Positions 16,738 through 24,564 of a stretch of 27,520 nt of DNA are shown in pieces. The notes beneath the pieces are model-generated. The model was not told where the DNA came from. It did no database searches and saw only the letters and a program-made list of their open reading frames with translations. This DNA is from Ruminococcus sp. GTDB taxonomy: Bacteria > Bacillota > Clostridia > Oscillospirales > Ruminococcaceae. A program made the translations under genes and the position numbers. The DNA lies in assembly GCA_017544125.1 (NCBI GenBank), contig JAFYET010000143.1:1-27520 (forward strand). Direction: 5' to 3'. Every line of letters begins with the position of its first letter. Positions within the stretch are counted from its first letter, which is position 1.

Positions 16738-17244
16738 ATGAAAAAGAAGATAGCACTTATTTTAGCGGTAATGACCATATTCGGCTGCGGGCTGACAGCC
16801 TGCGGTGATGAAAGCTCATCATCGGGCGGCAGCGGCAAGTCTGATTCACAGAGCGAGACACAGAGCGGCAAGAGCGTTACAGAAGTAGCTGACGAGCTCA
16901 AAGAAGGCATTGAGTTCAAGGATCAGCTCAACGAGCTTGGTCATGGTATGTACGACAAGCTGTACGGTCTTACCGACGATATGTACAAGGAAGGTAAGAT
17001 ATACATAGGCTCAGGCGGTGCAACTGCCGAGGAGATAGCTTGCTTTGAGGCAAAGGACGCTGACGGCGCTGCTAAGATAAAGGAATGCTTTGAAAAGAGA
17101 GTAGAGGATCAGAAGAAGGCTTTTGAGAACTACGTTCCCGAGGAGCTTGACAAGTTAGGCTCGGCTGTAATAGTTACAAAGGGCAACAGCGTTTATATGT
17201 GCATCTCGAACGACGATGCAAAGGCTAAGGAAATAATAGGCTAA
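16738..17244 (+). CDS. DUF4358-type lipoprotein
   Basis: A 168-residue lipoprotein with the lipobox LTAC (Cys22), followed by a Ser/Gly-rich linker. The globular part (about residues 50-165) shows the pattern GATAEEIACFEAKDADGA, then RVEDQKKAFENYVPEE and VIVTKGNSVYMCIS, typical of DUF4358 proteins found across Clostridia. The function is unknown. A ribosome binding site AAAGGGAA precedes the ATG. It ends just before a strong terminator and shares its transcript with the SGNH hydrolase. Confidence 0.82.
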   Translation: MKKKIALILAVMTIFGCGLTACGDESSSSGGSGKSDSQSETQSGKSVTEVADELKEGIEFKDQLNELGHGMYDKLYGLTDDMYKEGKIYIGSGGATAEEIACFEAKDADGAAKIKECFEKRVEDQKKAFENYVPEELDKLGSAVIVTKGNSVYMCISNDDAKAKEIIG

Positions 17245-17251
17245 AACGGCG

Positions 17252-17286
17252 GGGTAAGAGGTTTTACCGACCTCTTACCCTTGTTT
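17252..17286 (+). terminator. Intrinsic terminator after the DUF4358 gene
   Basis: A perfect 11-bp stem, GGGTAAGAGGT (17252-17262) with ACCTCTTACCC (17270-17280), has a 7-nt loop and is followed by TTGTTTG. The stem shares the TAAGAGGT core with the dispersed repeat at 15681 and 20466, so the terminator may derive from that element. Confidence 0.8.
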
Positions 17287-17297
17287 GTGTTGTAAGT

Positions 17298-17335
17298 CAG
17301 GTAACAGGTATGGCGGAAACCGCAGCTGTTACCTG
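17298..17335. repeat. Long imperfect hairpin upstream of the MBOAT gene
   Basis: CAGGTAACAG (17298-17307) pairs with CTGTTACCTG (17326-17335), and an inner GCGG/CCGC stem has an AAA loop. It lies 28 bp upstream of the MBOAT start with no T-tail, so it is not a terminator. It may stabilise the transcript or be a degraded palindromic repeat. Confidence 0.55.
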
Positions 17336-17363
17336 TTAACTGAATCAAGAGGAGACAACGCTT

Positions 17364-18779
17364 ATGCTTTTTAGCAGTAATGTGTTTTTATATATGTTTT
17401 TGCCGCTATGTCTCGGGCTTTATTTTTTGGTGCCGAGAAAGCTCAAAAACTTTGTGCTGCTTATATTCAGTCTTGTGTTCTACGCATGGGGCGAGCCCAA
17501 GTATGTGCTGATAATGCTTGCAAGCATTACAGTGGCATTCATAACGGGGCTTTTTGCAGACCGCAAGCGCTACAAGAAAAACGGCAGGCGCAAGGCTATG
17601 CTCTCGATGATAATCGCCATTGTGTGGAACTTAGGGTTTCTGTTTTTCTTCAAATACACAAACCTATTTATCAAGACGGCGAACGACATAGGGGGCTTTG
17701 GCATAAAGGCGCTGGAGATAGCGCTGCCGATAGGCATATCGTTTTACAGCTTCCAGACGCTGTCGTATGTTATTGACGTTTACAAGGGCGAGGTAGCGCC
17801 GCAGCGCAATATTCTCAACCTTGCGACCTACGTGGCACTCTTCCCGCAGCTGATAGCGGGGCCTATCGTTCGCTATCAGACGATAGAGGAGCAGCTGACA
17901 AAAAGGCATGAGAGCTTTTTACTCTTTTCGCAGGGGGTAAAGCGCTTCAGCTGCGGTTTGGCAAAGAAGGTAATACTTGCAAACTCGGCAGGCGCTTTAT
18001 TTGAAGAGCTTTCAAATATGTCAAACGACAAGCTCTCGGTCACGGCGGCGTGGCTTGGGATAATCGCCTACACATTCCAGATATTCTTTGACTTCTCGGG
18101 GTATTCTGACATGGCGATAGGTCTTGGCGAGATGTTCGGCTTTGAGTTCCTTGAAAACTTTGAATACCCTTACATCTCAAAGAGCATAACCGAATTCTGG
18201 AGGCGGTGGCACATATCGCTATCTACCTGGTTTCGTGATTACGTATACATTCCCCTGGGCGGCAACCGCAAGGGCAAGGGCAGGCAGGTGCTCAACATAA
18301 TGATAGTATGGGCGCTCACCGGCTTCTGGCACGGCGCAAGCTGGAATTTCATGGGCTGGGGCATATACTTCGGCATACTGCTGCTTCTTGAAAAGTTCAT
18401 ATGGGGCAAGGGGCTGCAAAAGACCCCGGCGGTCATTCAGCACATCTACGCCATGTTCTTTGTGGTGATAGGCTGGGCGCTGTTTGCATTTGACGACACG
18501 GACAAGCTGATAAACAACCTTAAGAATATGTTCGGCGCTAACGGTTTGCCGATAATAAATGACATGACAGTATCGAAGATGCTTGGCTTTGCGGTGACGT
18601 TTGTGATACTTGTTATAGCATCGACCCCGCTTTGCAAATGGGCGGGTGCTAAGATAAAGGGCAAAAGCGAGAGGGCTTATGACGTTATCGAGGTCATATC
18701 CATACCTTTACTGCTTGCATTAAGTGCGGCATACTTGGTGAGCAGCTCGTACAATCCGTTTTTGTATTTCAGGTTCTGA
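17364..18779 (+). CDS. MBOAT-family O-acyltransferase, AlgI-like
   Basis: A 471-residue polytopic membrane protein. It would move acetyl groups across the membrane for O-acetylation of an extracellular glycan. Hallmarks are the early LFSSNVFLYMFLPL start, YVALFPQLIAGPIVRY, FWRRWHISLSTWFRDYVYIPLGG with His283, and WALTGFWHGASWNF with the likely catalytic His323. Its length is normal for the AlgI/PatA branch. GAGGAG lies upstream of the ATG. The following small gene and the DHHW-family gene are spaced closely, forming an acetylation unit like AlgI with AlgJ/AlgX. The acceptor glycan is not identified. No clear promoter was found directly upstream, so read-through is possible. Confidence 0.93.
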   Translation: MLFSSNVFLYMFLPLCLGLYFLVPRKLKNFVLLIFSLVFYAWGEPKYVLIMLASITVAFITGLFADRKRYKKNGRRKAMLSMIIAIVWNLGFLFFFKYTNLFIKTANDIGGFGIKALEIALPIGISFYSFQTLSYVIDVYKGEVAPQRNILNLATYVALFPQLIAGPIVRYQTIEEQLTKRHESFLLFSQGVKRFSCGLAKKVILANSAGALFEELSNMSNDKLSVTAAWLGIIAYTFQIFFDFSGYSDMAIGLGEMFGFEFLENFEYPYISKSITEFWRRWHISLSTWFRDYVYIPLGGNRKGKGRQVLNIMIVWALTGFWHGASWNFMGWGIYFGILLLLEKFIWGKGLQKTPAVIQHIYAMFFVVIGWALFAFDDTDKLINNLKNMFGANGLPIINDMTVSKMLGFAVTFVILVIASTPLCKWAGAKIKGKSERAYDVIEVISIPLLLALSAAYLVSSSYNPFLYFRF

Positions 18780-18799
18780 TATAACAGGGAGAGGCGGCT

Positions 18800-19195
18800 A
18801 TGAATGATATAATACCCGCAAAGGGAATAGGCGAATTTACCCTTGATATGACCTATGATGAGGTAATAAGCAGGCTTCGTCAAAAGCAGACGGCATTTAC
18901 TGTGGAAAAGCTCCCCCGCAAGATAGTTACCGATGAACTTGAATTCTGGGCTGACGATGAGGGGAATATCACGCAGATAATGGCAAAGGGCGGCTTTGAC
19001 GGAAAACTCTGCGGCAAGATAGGCATAGGCTCGACCCTCGGTGATGTCAGGCGGCTGATAGCGCCTTACAGATATGAGGAATATGTATATGAGATAGAGG
19101 GTATGGGCGGCATTTGCTTAGAGCCTGATGATAAGTGCGACGGAGAAGATGATGACAGCAGCGTTATCAGCTGTATAAGTGTTTACAAGGAATAA
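18800..19195 (+). CDS. Small protein of unknown function
   Basis: A 131-residue soluble protein without signal peptide or membrane segment. It begins with GIGEFTLDMTYDEVISRL and repeats a related phrase, GKIGIGSTLGDVRRLI, in the second half. The G.G...L.MT.DEV pattern occurs in many small bacterial proteins of unknown role. The C-terminus is acidic (DDKCDGEDDD). GGGAGAGG precedes the ATG. Position between the MBOAT and DHHW genes, 20 and 15 bp from them, suggests a shared transcript, but no function can be assigned. Confidence 0.8.
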   Translation: MNDIIPAKGIGEFTLDMTYDEVISRLRQKQTAFTVEKLPRKIVTDELEFWADDEGNITQIMAKGGFDGKLCGKIGIGSTLGDVRRLIAPYRYEEYVYEIEGMGGICLEPDDKCDGEDDDSSVISCISVYKE

Positions 19196-19210
19196 ACAAA
19201 GGTGAAAAGA

Positions 19211-20338
19211 ATGAAAGCAAAAATAATAACCCTTACATTCCTGCTTTTTATATTCGGCTTTGGGATAGCGGGGCTGGTGCTTAAAGACAGGGAGTTTTCC
19301 GACATGGAGAACAGAATGCTTGCACAGTCGCCCGAGGTGACGTATGATGCGGTGATGAAAGGCGAGTTTCAGGATAAGCTGGAGAACTACCTCTCAGACC
19401 AGATGCCGCTGCGTGACGGGCTGTATTCGCTGAAAGTCGATTACGAGCGGCTGATGATGAAGACATACCAGAACGGCGTGTATTTTGCGGACGACGGCTA
19501 TCTTATTCAGGAATACAAGGAAAACCCGGTGCAGATAGGCAGGAACGTACAGTATATAAACGGCTTTGCGCAGAATGTTGATGTGCCGATAACCTTTATG
19601 CTCATACCCACGGCGACGGCGATACTTGATGATAAGCTGCCGGCAGGCTGTCTTAATGACGACCAGATGGAAAGCATAGACAAGGTAAGAGCGAGCCTTG
19701 ACAGCAAGATAGAGCTTATAGTACCCGATGAAAAGCTCAAAAGTGCAGCGCAGAGCGAGCAGGTATTCTACCGCACCGACCACCACTGGACGGCGCAGGG
19801 GGCATATGCGGGGTACGAGGCGCTCATGGAAGCCCTCGGCAGACCCAAGGCGCATTCAGAGTATGAATACAACACATTCAGGGGCAAGTTTTACGGCACG
19901 CTTTACTCAAAAGCACCCTCGGCGATGCAGGAGGCTGACAAATTCACAGCACCCAAGAACATCGAGGGCAGCTATGCTGTGAGCTTTGCCAAGGAGCAGG
20001 AGAACGCACATCTGCTCATTGGTATGTACGACCCCACAAAGCTCGAAACGAAGGACAAGTATGCCACACTTTTCGGCGGCAACTTCTCACACTTCACCAT
20101 TCACTCAAATGCCCAGAACAAAGAGCGCATACTGGTGATAAAGGACAGCTACGCAAACGCCCTGCTGCCATACCTTGCTGACAGCTTTGCGACTATTGAT
20201 GTAATAGATATGCGCTACTACCACATGGAGGAGCAGACGGTATCCGAGCTTATAAAGAGCGAGGGTATATCTCAGGTGGTGCTGCTTTACAATATGGATT
20301 TCTTAAATTCGGATAATAATTTCTTATGGCTTGATTAA
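19211..20338 (+). CDS. DHHW-family protein, AlgJ/AlgX-like
   Basis: A 375-residue protein with one N-terminal membrane segment (about residues 4-22) and an extracellular domain. It carries the family motif DHHW at 190-193 (RTDHHWTAQGAY) and KDSYAN with a likely nucleophile Ser313. These match the SGNH-like fold of AlgJ/AlgX, which transfers or places acetyl groups on polysaccharide supplied by an MBOAT partner. The ATG at 19211 is preferred over the in-frame GTG at 19202, because the GTG lies inside the ribosome binding site AAAGGTG. It is the last gene before a strong terminator. Confidence 0.88.
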   Translation: MKAKIITLTFLLFIFGFGIAGLVLKDREFSDMENRMLAQSPEVTYDAVMKGEFQDKLENYLSDQMPLRDGLYSLKVDYERLMMKTYQNGVYFADDGYLIQEYKENPVQIGRNVQYINGFAQNVDVPITFMLIPTATAILDDKLPAGCLNDDQMESIDKVRASLDSKIELIVPDEKLKSAAQSEQVFYRTDHHWTAQGAYAGYEALMEALGRPKAHSEYEYNTFRGKFYGTLYSKAPSAMQEADKFTAPKNIEGSYAVSFAKEQENAHLLIGMYDPTKLETKDKYATLFGGNFSHFTIHSNAQNKERILVIKDSYANALLPYLADSFATIDVIDMRYYHMEEQTVSELIKSEGISQVVLLYNMDFLNSDNNFLWLD

Positions 20339-20344
20339 GCTGTG

Positions 20345-20377
20345 AAAGCTCTCCCGAGAGGGAGAGCTTTTTTATTT
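20345..20377 (+). terminator. Intrinsic terminator after the DHHW gene
   Basis: A perfect 11-bp stem, AAAGCTCTCCC (20345-20355) with GGGAGAGCTTT (20360-20370), has a GAGA loop and is followed by TTTATTT. It ends the MBOAT-DHHW transcript. Confidence 0.93.
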
Positions 20378-20384
20378 GCACCTA

Positions 20385-20413
20385 TTGTAATTTTGCGGTG
20401 AATATGTTATAAT
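20385..20413 (+). promoter_or_regulatory. Promoter of the nadE transcript
   Basis: TTGTAA (20385-20390) and TATAAT (20408-20413) are separated by 17 bp. Transcription should start near 20420, upstream of the AAGGAGG at 20432-20438. Confidence 0.7.
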
Positions 20414-20462
20414 TTAAGTAACATTTTACACAAGGAGGAACGGGGATAGGAGACAGAGGGGC

Positions 20463-20504
20463 ATGATTCTTACCTCTTACATATCACCTCTTATCTCTAA
20501 ATGA
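20463..20504 (+). CDS. 13-codon leader ORF formed by a repeat, overlapping nadE
   Basis: An ATG at 20463, with AGAGGGG just upstream, opens the frame MILTSYISPLISK. It stops at TGA 20502-20504, overlapping the nadE ATG (20501-20503). Almost the whole frame is made of the dispersed repeat copy at 20465-20500. The ATGA overlap is typical of translational coupling. Whether it is translated is not shown. Confidence 0.4.
   Translation: MILTSYISPLISK
20465..20500 (-). repeat. Second copy of the purine-rich dispersed repeat
   Basis: Read on the minus strand this begins TTAGAGATAAGAGGTGA, identical to 15676-15692, and continues with only a few differences (TATGTAAGAGGTAAGAA against GAAGTAAGAGGCAGGAA). 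It lies between the AAGGAGG at 20432-20438 and the nadE start codon. Confidence 0.8.
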
Positions 20505-22534
20505 TCATGAAGGACGGTTTTATCAAGGTCGCAGCCTGCACGCCTGAGATAAAGGTGGCAGATGTGACTTTTAACAAGGAAAGCATAATTAAGATGATAG
20601 ATGAGTGCAAAGACAAAGGGGCAAGGCTTGCGGTATTTCCCGAGCTTTGTCTGACGGGCTACACCTGCCAGGACCTGTTCTTTCAGGGGCTTTTGTTAGA
20701 TGCGGCGATGCAGGCGGCGGTGGATATAGCGCTATACACCAAAGACTATGATATGCTCATAGCAGTTGGGCTGCCCGTAAAGGCAAGGGGCAAGATCTAC
20801 AACTGCGCTGCGGTGATGCAGGGCGGCGAGATAATGGGGCTGATACCGAAAACATATCTGCCCAATTACAATGAATTCTACGAGGCAAGGCACTTTGCTC
20901 CCTACAAGGGCGGCAGCGTGCAGCTTGACATATCGCCCTGCTACAAAGACGGCAAGATGCACATAATAACAATGCGGCAGGAGGTCTTTGCACTTGACTG
21001 CTGGACGGACGAGGGCTATGAAAACCCGGCAAGGAATAATGACGAGCTGATAATAGGCTTTGAGCTATGCGAGGACTTATGGGTGCCTGACCCTGTGTCG
21101 AACTACCTTGCAAAGGCGGGGGCAAACATCATATGCAACCTCTCTGCCAGCGATGAGGTCATAGGCAAGGACGATTACCGCAGGGCTTTGGTCTCAAACC
21201 AATCGGCAAGGCTTGTATGCGGCTACATCTACGCATCGGCAGGGGACGGGGAGAGCACGCAGGACATGGTCTTCTCGGGGCACAATATCATTGCCGAGAA
21301 CGGCTCGATACTTGCCGAGAGCAGGCTTTTTGAAAACGGCATAACTGTTTCTGAGATAGATATCAGCCGCCTTGCGTTTGAAAGGCGCAAGATGTCAACA
21401 TACCCCGAGAGCAGGAACGCTTATGACGACCCGGCTGCAAATTACAAGCCGCATTTTCTTGACAGCCTGCCGCTTTCAACATTCTGCATGGGCAGGTATG
21501 AGACGGCGCTTACAAGAAAATTTGCCAGAACGCCCTTTATCCCCTCAAATGAGGCAGAGAGAAACAAGAGGTGTGACCTGATACTCAATATGCAGTCACA
21601 CGGGCTGATGAAGCGGCTTACCCACACCTGGTCAAAGACGCTTGTTATAGGCATATCGGGTGGGCTTGACTCGACACTGGCGCTGCTTGTGAGCATTATG
21701 GCGCTTGACAAGCTCAGCCGCCCTCACTCTGACATCGTGGCGGTGACTATGCCCTGCTTCGGCACTACAAAGCGCACAAGGGGCAATGCCGAGATACTCT
21801 GCGAGGCGCTTGGGGTGACATTCAGAGAGGTGAACATCACAAAGAGCGTATTGCAGCACTTTGAGGACATAGGGCATGATGTGAACGACCACAGCGTTGT
21901 GTTTGAAAACGGGCAGGCAAGAGAGCGCACCAAGGTGCTTATGAACATAGCAAACCAGGTGGGCGGGCTTGTTGTCGGTACGGGCGACTTATCAGAGCTT
22001 GCCCTCGGCTGGGCGACCTACAACGGCGACCATATGTCGATATACGGGGTAAATGCATCAGTTCCCAAGACGTTAGTGCGGCACATTGTCAGGTACTATG
22101 CCGACACCTGTACCAGCGACAAGCTAAGAGATGTGCTGTACGATATTCTGGACACGCCTGTATCGCCCGAGCTGCTGCCCACAGACGAGACGGGCAATGA
22201 AATGACACAGAAGACGGAAGACCTTGTAGGCCCTTACGAGCTGCATGATTTCTTCCTCTACTATGCTATACGCTGGGGCTTTGCGCCGAAGAAGGTTTTC
22301 CGCATTGCAAAAGCAGCCTTTGAGGGGGCGTATGATGAGAAGACGATACTCAAATGGCTCGGCACATTCTACCGCAGGTTCTTCTCGCAGCAGTTTAAGC
22401 GCAGCTGCCTGCCTGACGGGGCAAAGATAGGCTCTGTTACCCTCTCGCCGAGGGGCGACTGGAGAATGCCCTCAGATGCGAGCCGTGCGTTATGGCAAAG
22501 CGAGATAGATGAATTGGAGAGTAAGATAAAATGA
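20501..22534 (+). CDS. nadE: Glutamine-dependent NAD(+) synthetase
   Basis: A 677-residue two-domain enzyme that makes NAD from nicotinate adenine dinucleotide, ATP and glutamine. The N-terminal nitrilase-like glutaminase domain carries Glu48 (FPELCLTGYT), Lys117 (IPKTYLPNYNEF) and Cys190 (FELCEDLWV). The C-terminal synthetase domain has the ATP-pyrophosphatase loop ISGGLDSTLAL and the later GTGDLSELALGWATYNGDH. Length is normal for the glutamine-dependent form. The ATG at 20501 has no adjacent Shine-Dalgarno: the strong AAGGAGG is 62 bases upstream, displaced by the repeat. Its initiation may depend on the overlapping leader ORF; an ATG two codons later is an alternative. Its stop overlaps the next gene (ATGA). 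Confidence 0.96.
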   Translation: MIMKDGFIKVAACTPEIKVADVTFNKESIIKMIDECKDKGARLAVFPELCLTGYTCQDLFFQGLLLDAAMQAAVDIALYTKDYDMLIAVGLPVKARGKIYNCAAVMQGGEIMGLIPKTYLPNYNEFYEARHFAPYKGGSVQLDISPCYKDGKMHIITMRQEVFALDCWTDEGYENPARNNDELIIGFELCEDLWVPDPVSNYLAKAGANIICNLSASDEVIGKDDYRRALVSNQSARLVCGYIYASAGDGESTQDMVFSGHNIIAENGSILAESRLFENGITVSEIDISRLAFERRKMSTYPESRNAYDDPAANYKPHFLDSLPLSTFCMGRYETALTRKFARTPFIPSNEAERNKRCDLILNMQSHGLMKRLTHTWSKTLVIGISGGLDSTLALLVSIMALDKLSRPHSDIVAVTMPCFGTTKRTRGNAEILCEALGVTFREVNITKSVLQHFEDIGHDVNDHSVVFENGQARERTKVLMNIANQVGGLVVGTGDLSELALGWATYNGDHMSIYGVNASVPKTLVRHIVRYYADTCTSDKLRDVLYDILDTPVSPELLPTDETGNEMTQKTEDLVGPYELHDFFLYYAIRWGFAPKKVFRIAKAAFEGAYDEKTILKWLGTFYRRFFSQQFKRSCLPDGAKIGSVTLSPRGDWRMPSDASRALWQSEIDELESKIK

Positions 22535-23991
22535 AAATACATAAAAGAGCACTGAGCGCCCTGCTTGGCATTATGATAGCGGCAAGCACGGCAGCAGGGG
22601 CTTATGCCTATGAGGGCAAGGAGCAGACGACCCCGACCACAAAGACCACCACGGTGACAAAGAAGACCACCACCGCCCCAAAGGACGATGTAAAGCAGGG
22701 CAAGACGGTAAAGCTCACGCAGAATATCATTCTTTACAAGGGCGAGAAGAAAAAGCTGGACATCGTGGGCGCAAACAAGGGCAAGGTCACTGTAAAGACG
22801 GGCAACAAGAAGATAGTATCTGTCAGCGGCACTACGCTTACTGCAAAGAAAAGCGGCAGCACCAAGGTGACGGTGACGGTCAAAAACGGCGACAACACCT
22901 ACATCGTGAATATAAACATAGTTGTCAAGGTGTCGAGCTATGACAGCAGCGTAAGCTACAAGGCGACAAAGAGCCCCGCTGCCCTCAAAGCCCCTGCACT
23001 TGTATGGCACAAGGGGGTAAAAGCAGGCAACAGCTTTAAGTTAAAGCTCACAGGGTACGACAAGGTGAGCTTTTCATCAGGCAACAAGGCGGTTGCAACT
23101 GTAAGCTCAAAGGGCGAGGTAAAAGCCCGCAAGAGCGGCACTGCGCTTATCAAGGCAAAGGTGACAGCAGGCGGGCAGACATACACATTCTACACCAAGG
23201 TGCACGTATACACCGCAAAGCCCGCAGCTACGGTGACGCAGGCACAGATCGACAAGTTCTTCGGTGAATCGGGCTTTATAGGCAGCTCGATAGGCGTTGG
23301 GCAGAAGAATTATTTTGATGCGCAGGGCTACAGCTTTTTAGGACACCCGGCCATGATGGTAAAGGGCTGCTACGCCTTCCACAATGACGGGGGCGCAAAC
23401 GGCAGCCAGTATCAGATAGGTGTCGGCGGCTACACAGGGCCTGCAAGGTATGTGGTGCAGCGCTCGGGTGTTAAGAGGGTGTTTATAAACATGGGCACCA
23501 ATGACATGGTAGGCAGCGCTGACTATGTATACGGCAACTATGTGGCTTACCTTAGCGGCATAAGAGAGACTAACCCGAACGTTCCCATATACATAGAGGC
23601 TATGACACCTGTATATGCAGGCGGGCAGAGGGGCAACTTAAACAACGCAAACGTAAACGCCCTTAATGCAAAGCTCGCAGCATACTGCAAGGGGCAGAGC
23701 GATATGTACTTTATCGACATAAACACGCCCCTCAAGGCAGGCACGGGCGCTTTGCCGGCGGCTTACAGCTCTGACAGCTACGTACACCTGACATTTGCGG
23801 CATACGCTGTATGGACGGACGTTGTGGTAGACTACGTCAAGGCGCAGATGATAGCCGAGCAGCGTGCAAAGGACGCAGTTACCACCTACACCGAGAGCAA
23901 GACGGCTGACAACTTAAAGGCTGCCAGAAAGGCAGTTAAAAAGCTGGAGGCATCGGCTCTGAAAACTAAACTCAGCAAAAAGCTCAAATAG
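22531..23991 (+). CDS. Secreted Ig-like/SGNH-fold protein
   Basis: A 486-residue exported protein. It has a signal peptide (cleavage near AYA-YE, residue 27), a Thr/Lys-rich linker (about 32-52), two bacterial Ig-like (BIG2-type) modules (about 58-137 and 148-230), an SGNH-like domain (about 238-440) and a Lys-rich helical tail. Block I reads FIGSSIGVG, so the nucleophile Ser253 is kept but the usual Asp of GDS is Ser252. Block III is MGTNDMVG with Asn324, and block V is DSYVHLT with Asp415 and His419. It may thus be an esterase with an altered first block, or a glycan-binding relative. The ATG overlaps the nadE stop as ATGA, so translation is probably coupled, although no metabolic link is obvious. 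Confidence 0.85.
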   Translation: MKIHKRALSALLGIMIAASTAAGAYAYEGKEQTTPTTKTTTVTKKTTTAPKDDVKQGKTVKLTQNIILYKGEKKKLDIVGANKGKVTVKTGNKKIVSVSGTTLTAKKSGSTKVTVTVKNGDNTYIVNINIVVKVSSYDSSVSYKATKSPAALKAPALVWHKGVKAGNSFKLKLTGYDKVSFSSGNKAVATVSSKGEVKARKSGTALIKAKVTAGGQTYTFYTKVHVYTAKPAATVTQAQIDKFFGESGFIGSSIGVGQKNYFDAQGYSFLGHPAMMVKGCYAFHNDGGANGSQYQIGVGGYTGPARYVVQRSGVKRVFINMGTNDMVGSADYVYGNYVAYLSGIRETNPNVPIYIEAMTPVYAGGQRGNLNNANVNALNAKLAAYCKGQSDMYFIDINTPLKAGTGALPAAYSSDSYVHLTFAAYAVWTDVVVDYVKAQMIAEQRAKDAVTTYTESKTADNLKAARKAVKKLEASALKTKLSKKLK

Positions 23992-23997
23992 CTTAAG

Positions 23998-24029
23998 AAA
24001 ACTCCCGCAGAGTGTTTGCGGGAGTTTTT
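23998..24029 (+). terminator. Intrinsic terminator after the Ig-like/SGNH gene
   Basis: ACTCCCGCA (24001-24009) pairs with TGCGGGAGT (24017-24025). The flanking A and T runs lengthen the stem and give a T-tail to 24029. Confidence 0.92.
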
Positions 24030-24058
24030 GCATAATACTGCGCTTTCGTGAGATAATA
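24029..24058 (+). promoter_or_regulatory. Candidate sigma-G promoter of spoVAC
   Basis: TGCATA (24029-24034) fits the sigma-G -35 pattern TGMATA. After 17 bp, GATAATA (24052-24058) fits the -10 pattern CATNNTA except for the first base. The start codon follows 21 bp later. In Bacillus the spoVA genes depend on sigma-G, so the match is in the expected place. Confidence 0.45.
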
Positions 24059-24079
24059 AGAGTGAACGGAGGGGTTGAT

Positions 24080-24517
24080 ATGCAGCTAACCAAAGAAGAA
24101 TACAGCAAAATGTATGAGCAGCAGGGGAGTAAGACGAAGTGGTGGGTCACGTTCCCGAAGGCGTTTATTATCGGCGGGGGGATATGCGTGATAGGGCAGG
24201 GGCTTAATGACCTGTACAGCTACCTCGGGGCTGATAGTGACACCGCATCGACGCTTGCGACTGTAACGCTTATATTTATATCGTCGCTGCTGACGGCATT
24301 CGGGCTTTATCACAGGATAGCACGCCACGCAGGGGCAGGCACGCTCGTACCTGTGACGGGGTTTGCAAACTCTGTTGCCGCCCCCGCAGTTGAGTTTCGC
24401 AGCGAGGGGTATATAACGGGGCTTGGGGCTAAGATATTCATCATAAGCGGGCCTGTTATACTCTACGGCATACTTGCAAGCGTTATTGCGGGGGCAGTTA
24501 TGTATTTTATGATGTAA
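24080..24517 (+). CDS. spoVAC: Stage V sporulation protein AC
   Basis: A 145-residue membrane protein with about four hydrophobic segments. It matches SpoVAC, a component of the forespore membrane channel that moves dipicolinic acid. Characteristic stretches are FPKAFIIGGGICVIGQ, LTAFGLYHRIARHAGAGT, VPVTGFANSVAAPAVEFRSEG and GAKIFIISGPVILYGI. The ATG at 24080 has GGAGGGG five bases upstream; the GTG at 24062 lacks one. The usual partners spoVAD and spoVAE are not adjacent, since the next gene is convergent. Its stop overlaps the terminator hairpin of that gene. Confidence 0.92.
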   Translation: MQLTKEEYSKMYEQQGSKTKWWVTFPKAFIIGGGICVIGQGLNDLYSYLGADSDTASTLATVTLIFISSLLTAFGLYHRIARHAGAGTLVPVTGFANSVAAPAVEFRSEGYITGLGAKIFIISGPVILYGILASVIAGAVMYFMM

Positions 24518-24547
24518 AAACCGCCGACACTCAAAGAGCATCGGCGG
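24516..24547 (-). terminator. Intrinsic terminator of the dockerin gene
   Basis: TCGGCGG (24541-24547) and CCGCCGA (24521-24527) form the stem. Read on the minus strand it is followed by five T residues (24520-24516). The plus strand has no T-run after the stem, so it serves the minus-strand gene and just touches the spoVAC stop. Confidence 0.85.
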
Positions 24548-24564
24548 CATATTGCTATGTTTAG

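Noticed and set aside
17281..17363. Dedicated promoter for the MBOAT gene
   Set aside because: No hexamer pair with acceptable spacing was found; only the long hairpin is clear.
22369..23010. 213-codon minus-strand ORF across nadE and the Ig-like gene
   Set aside because: Antisense to two well-supported genes, no ribosome binding site and no recognisable domain.
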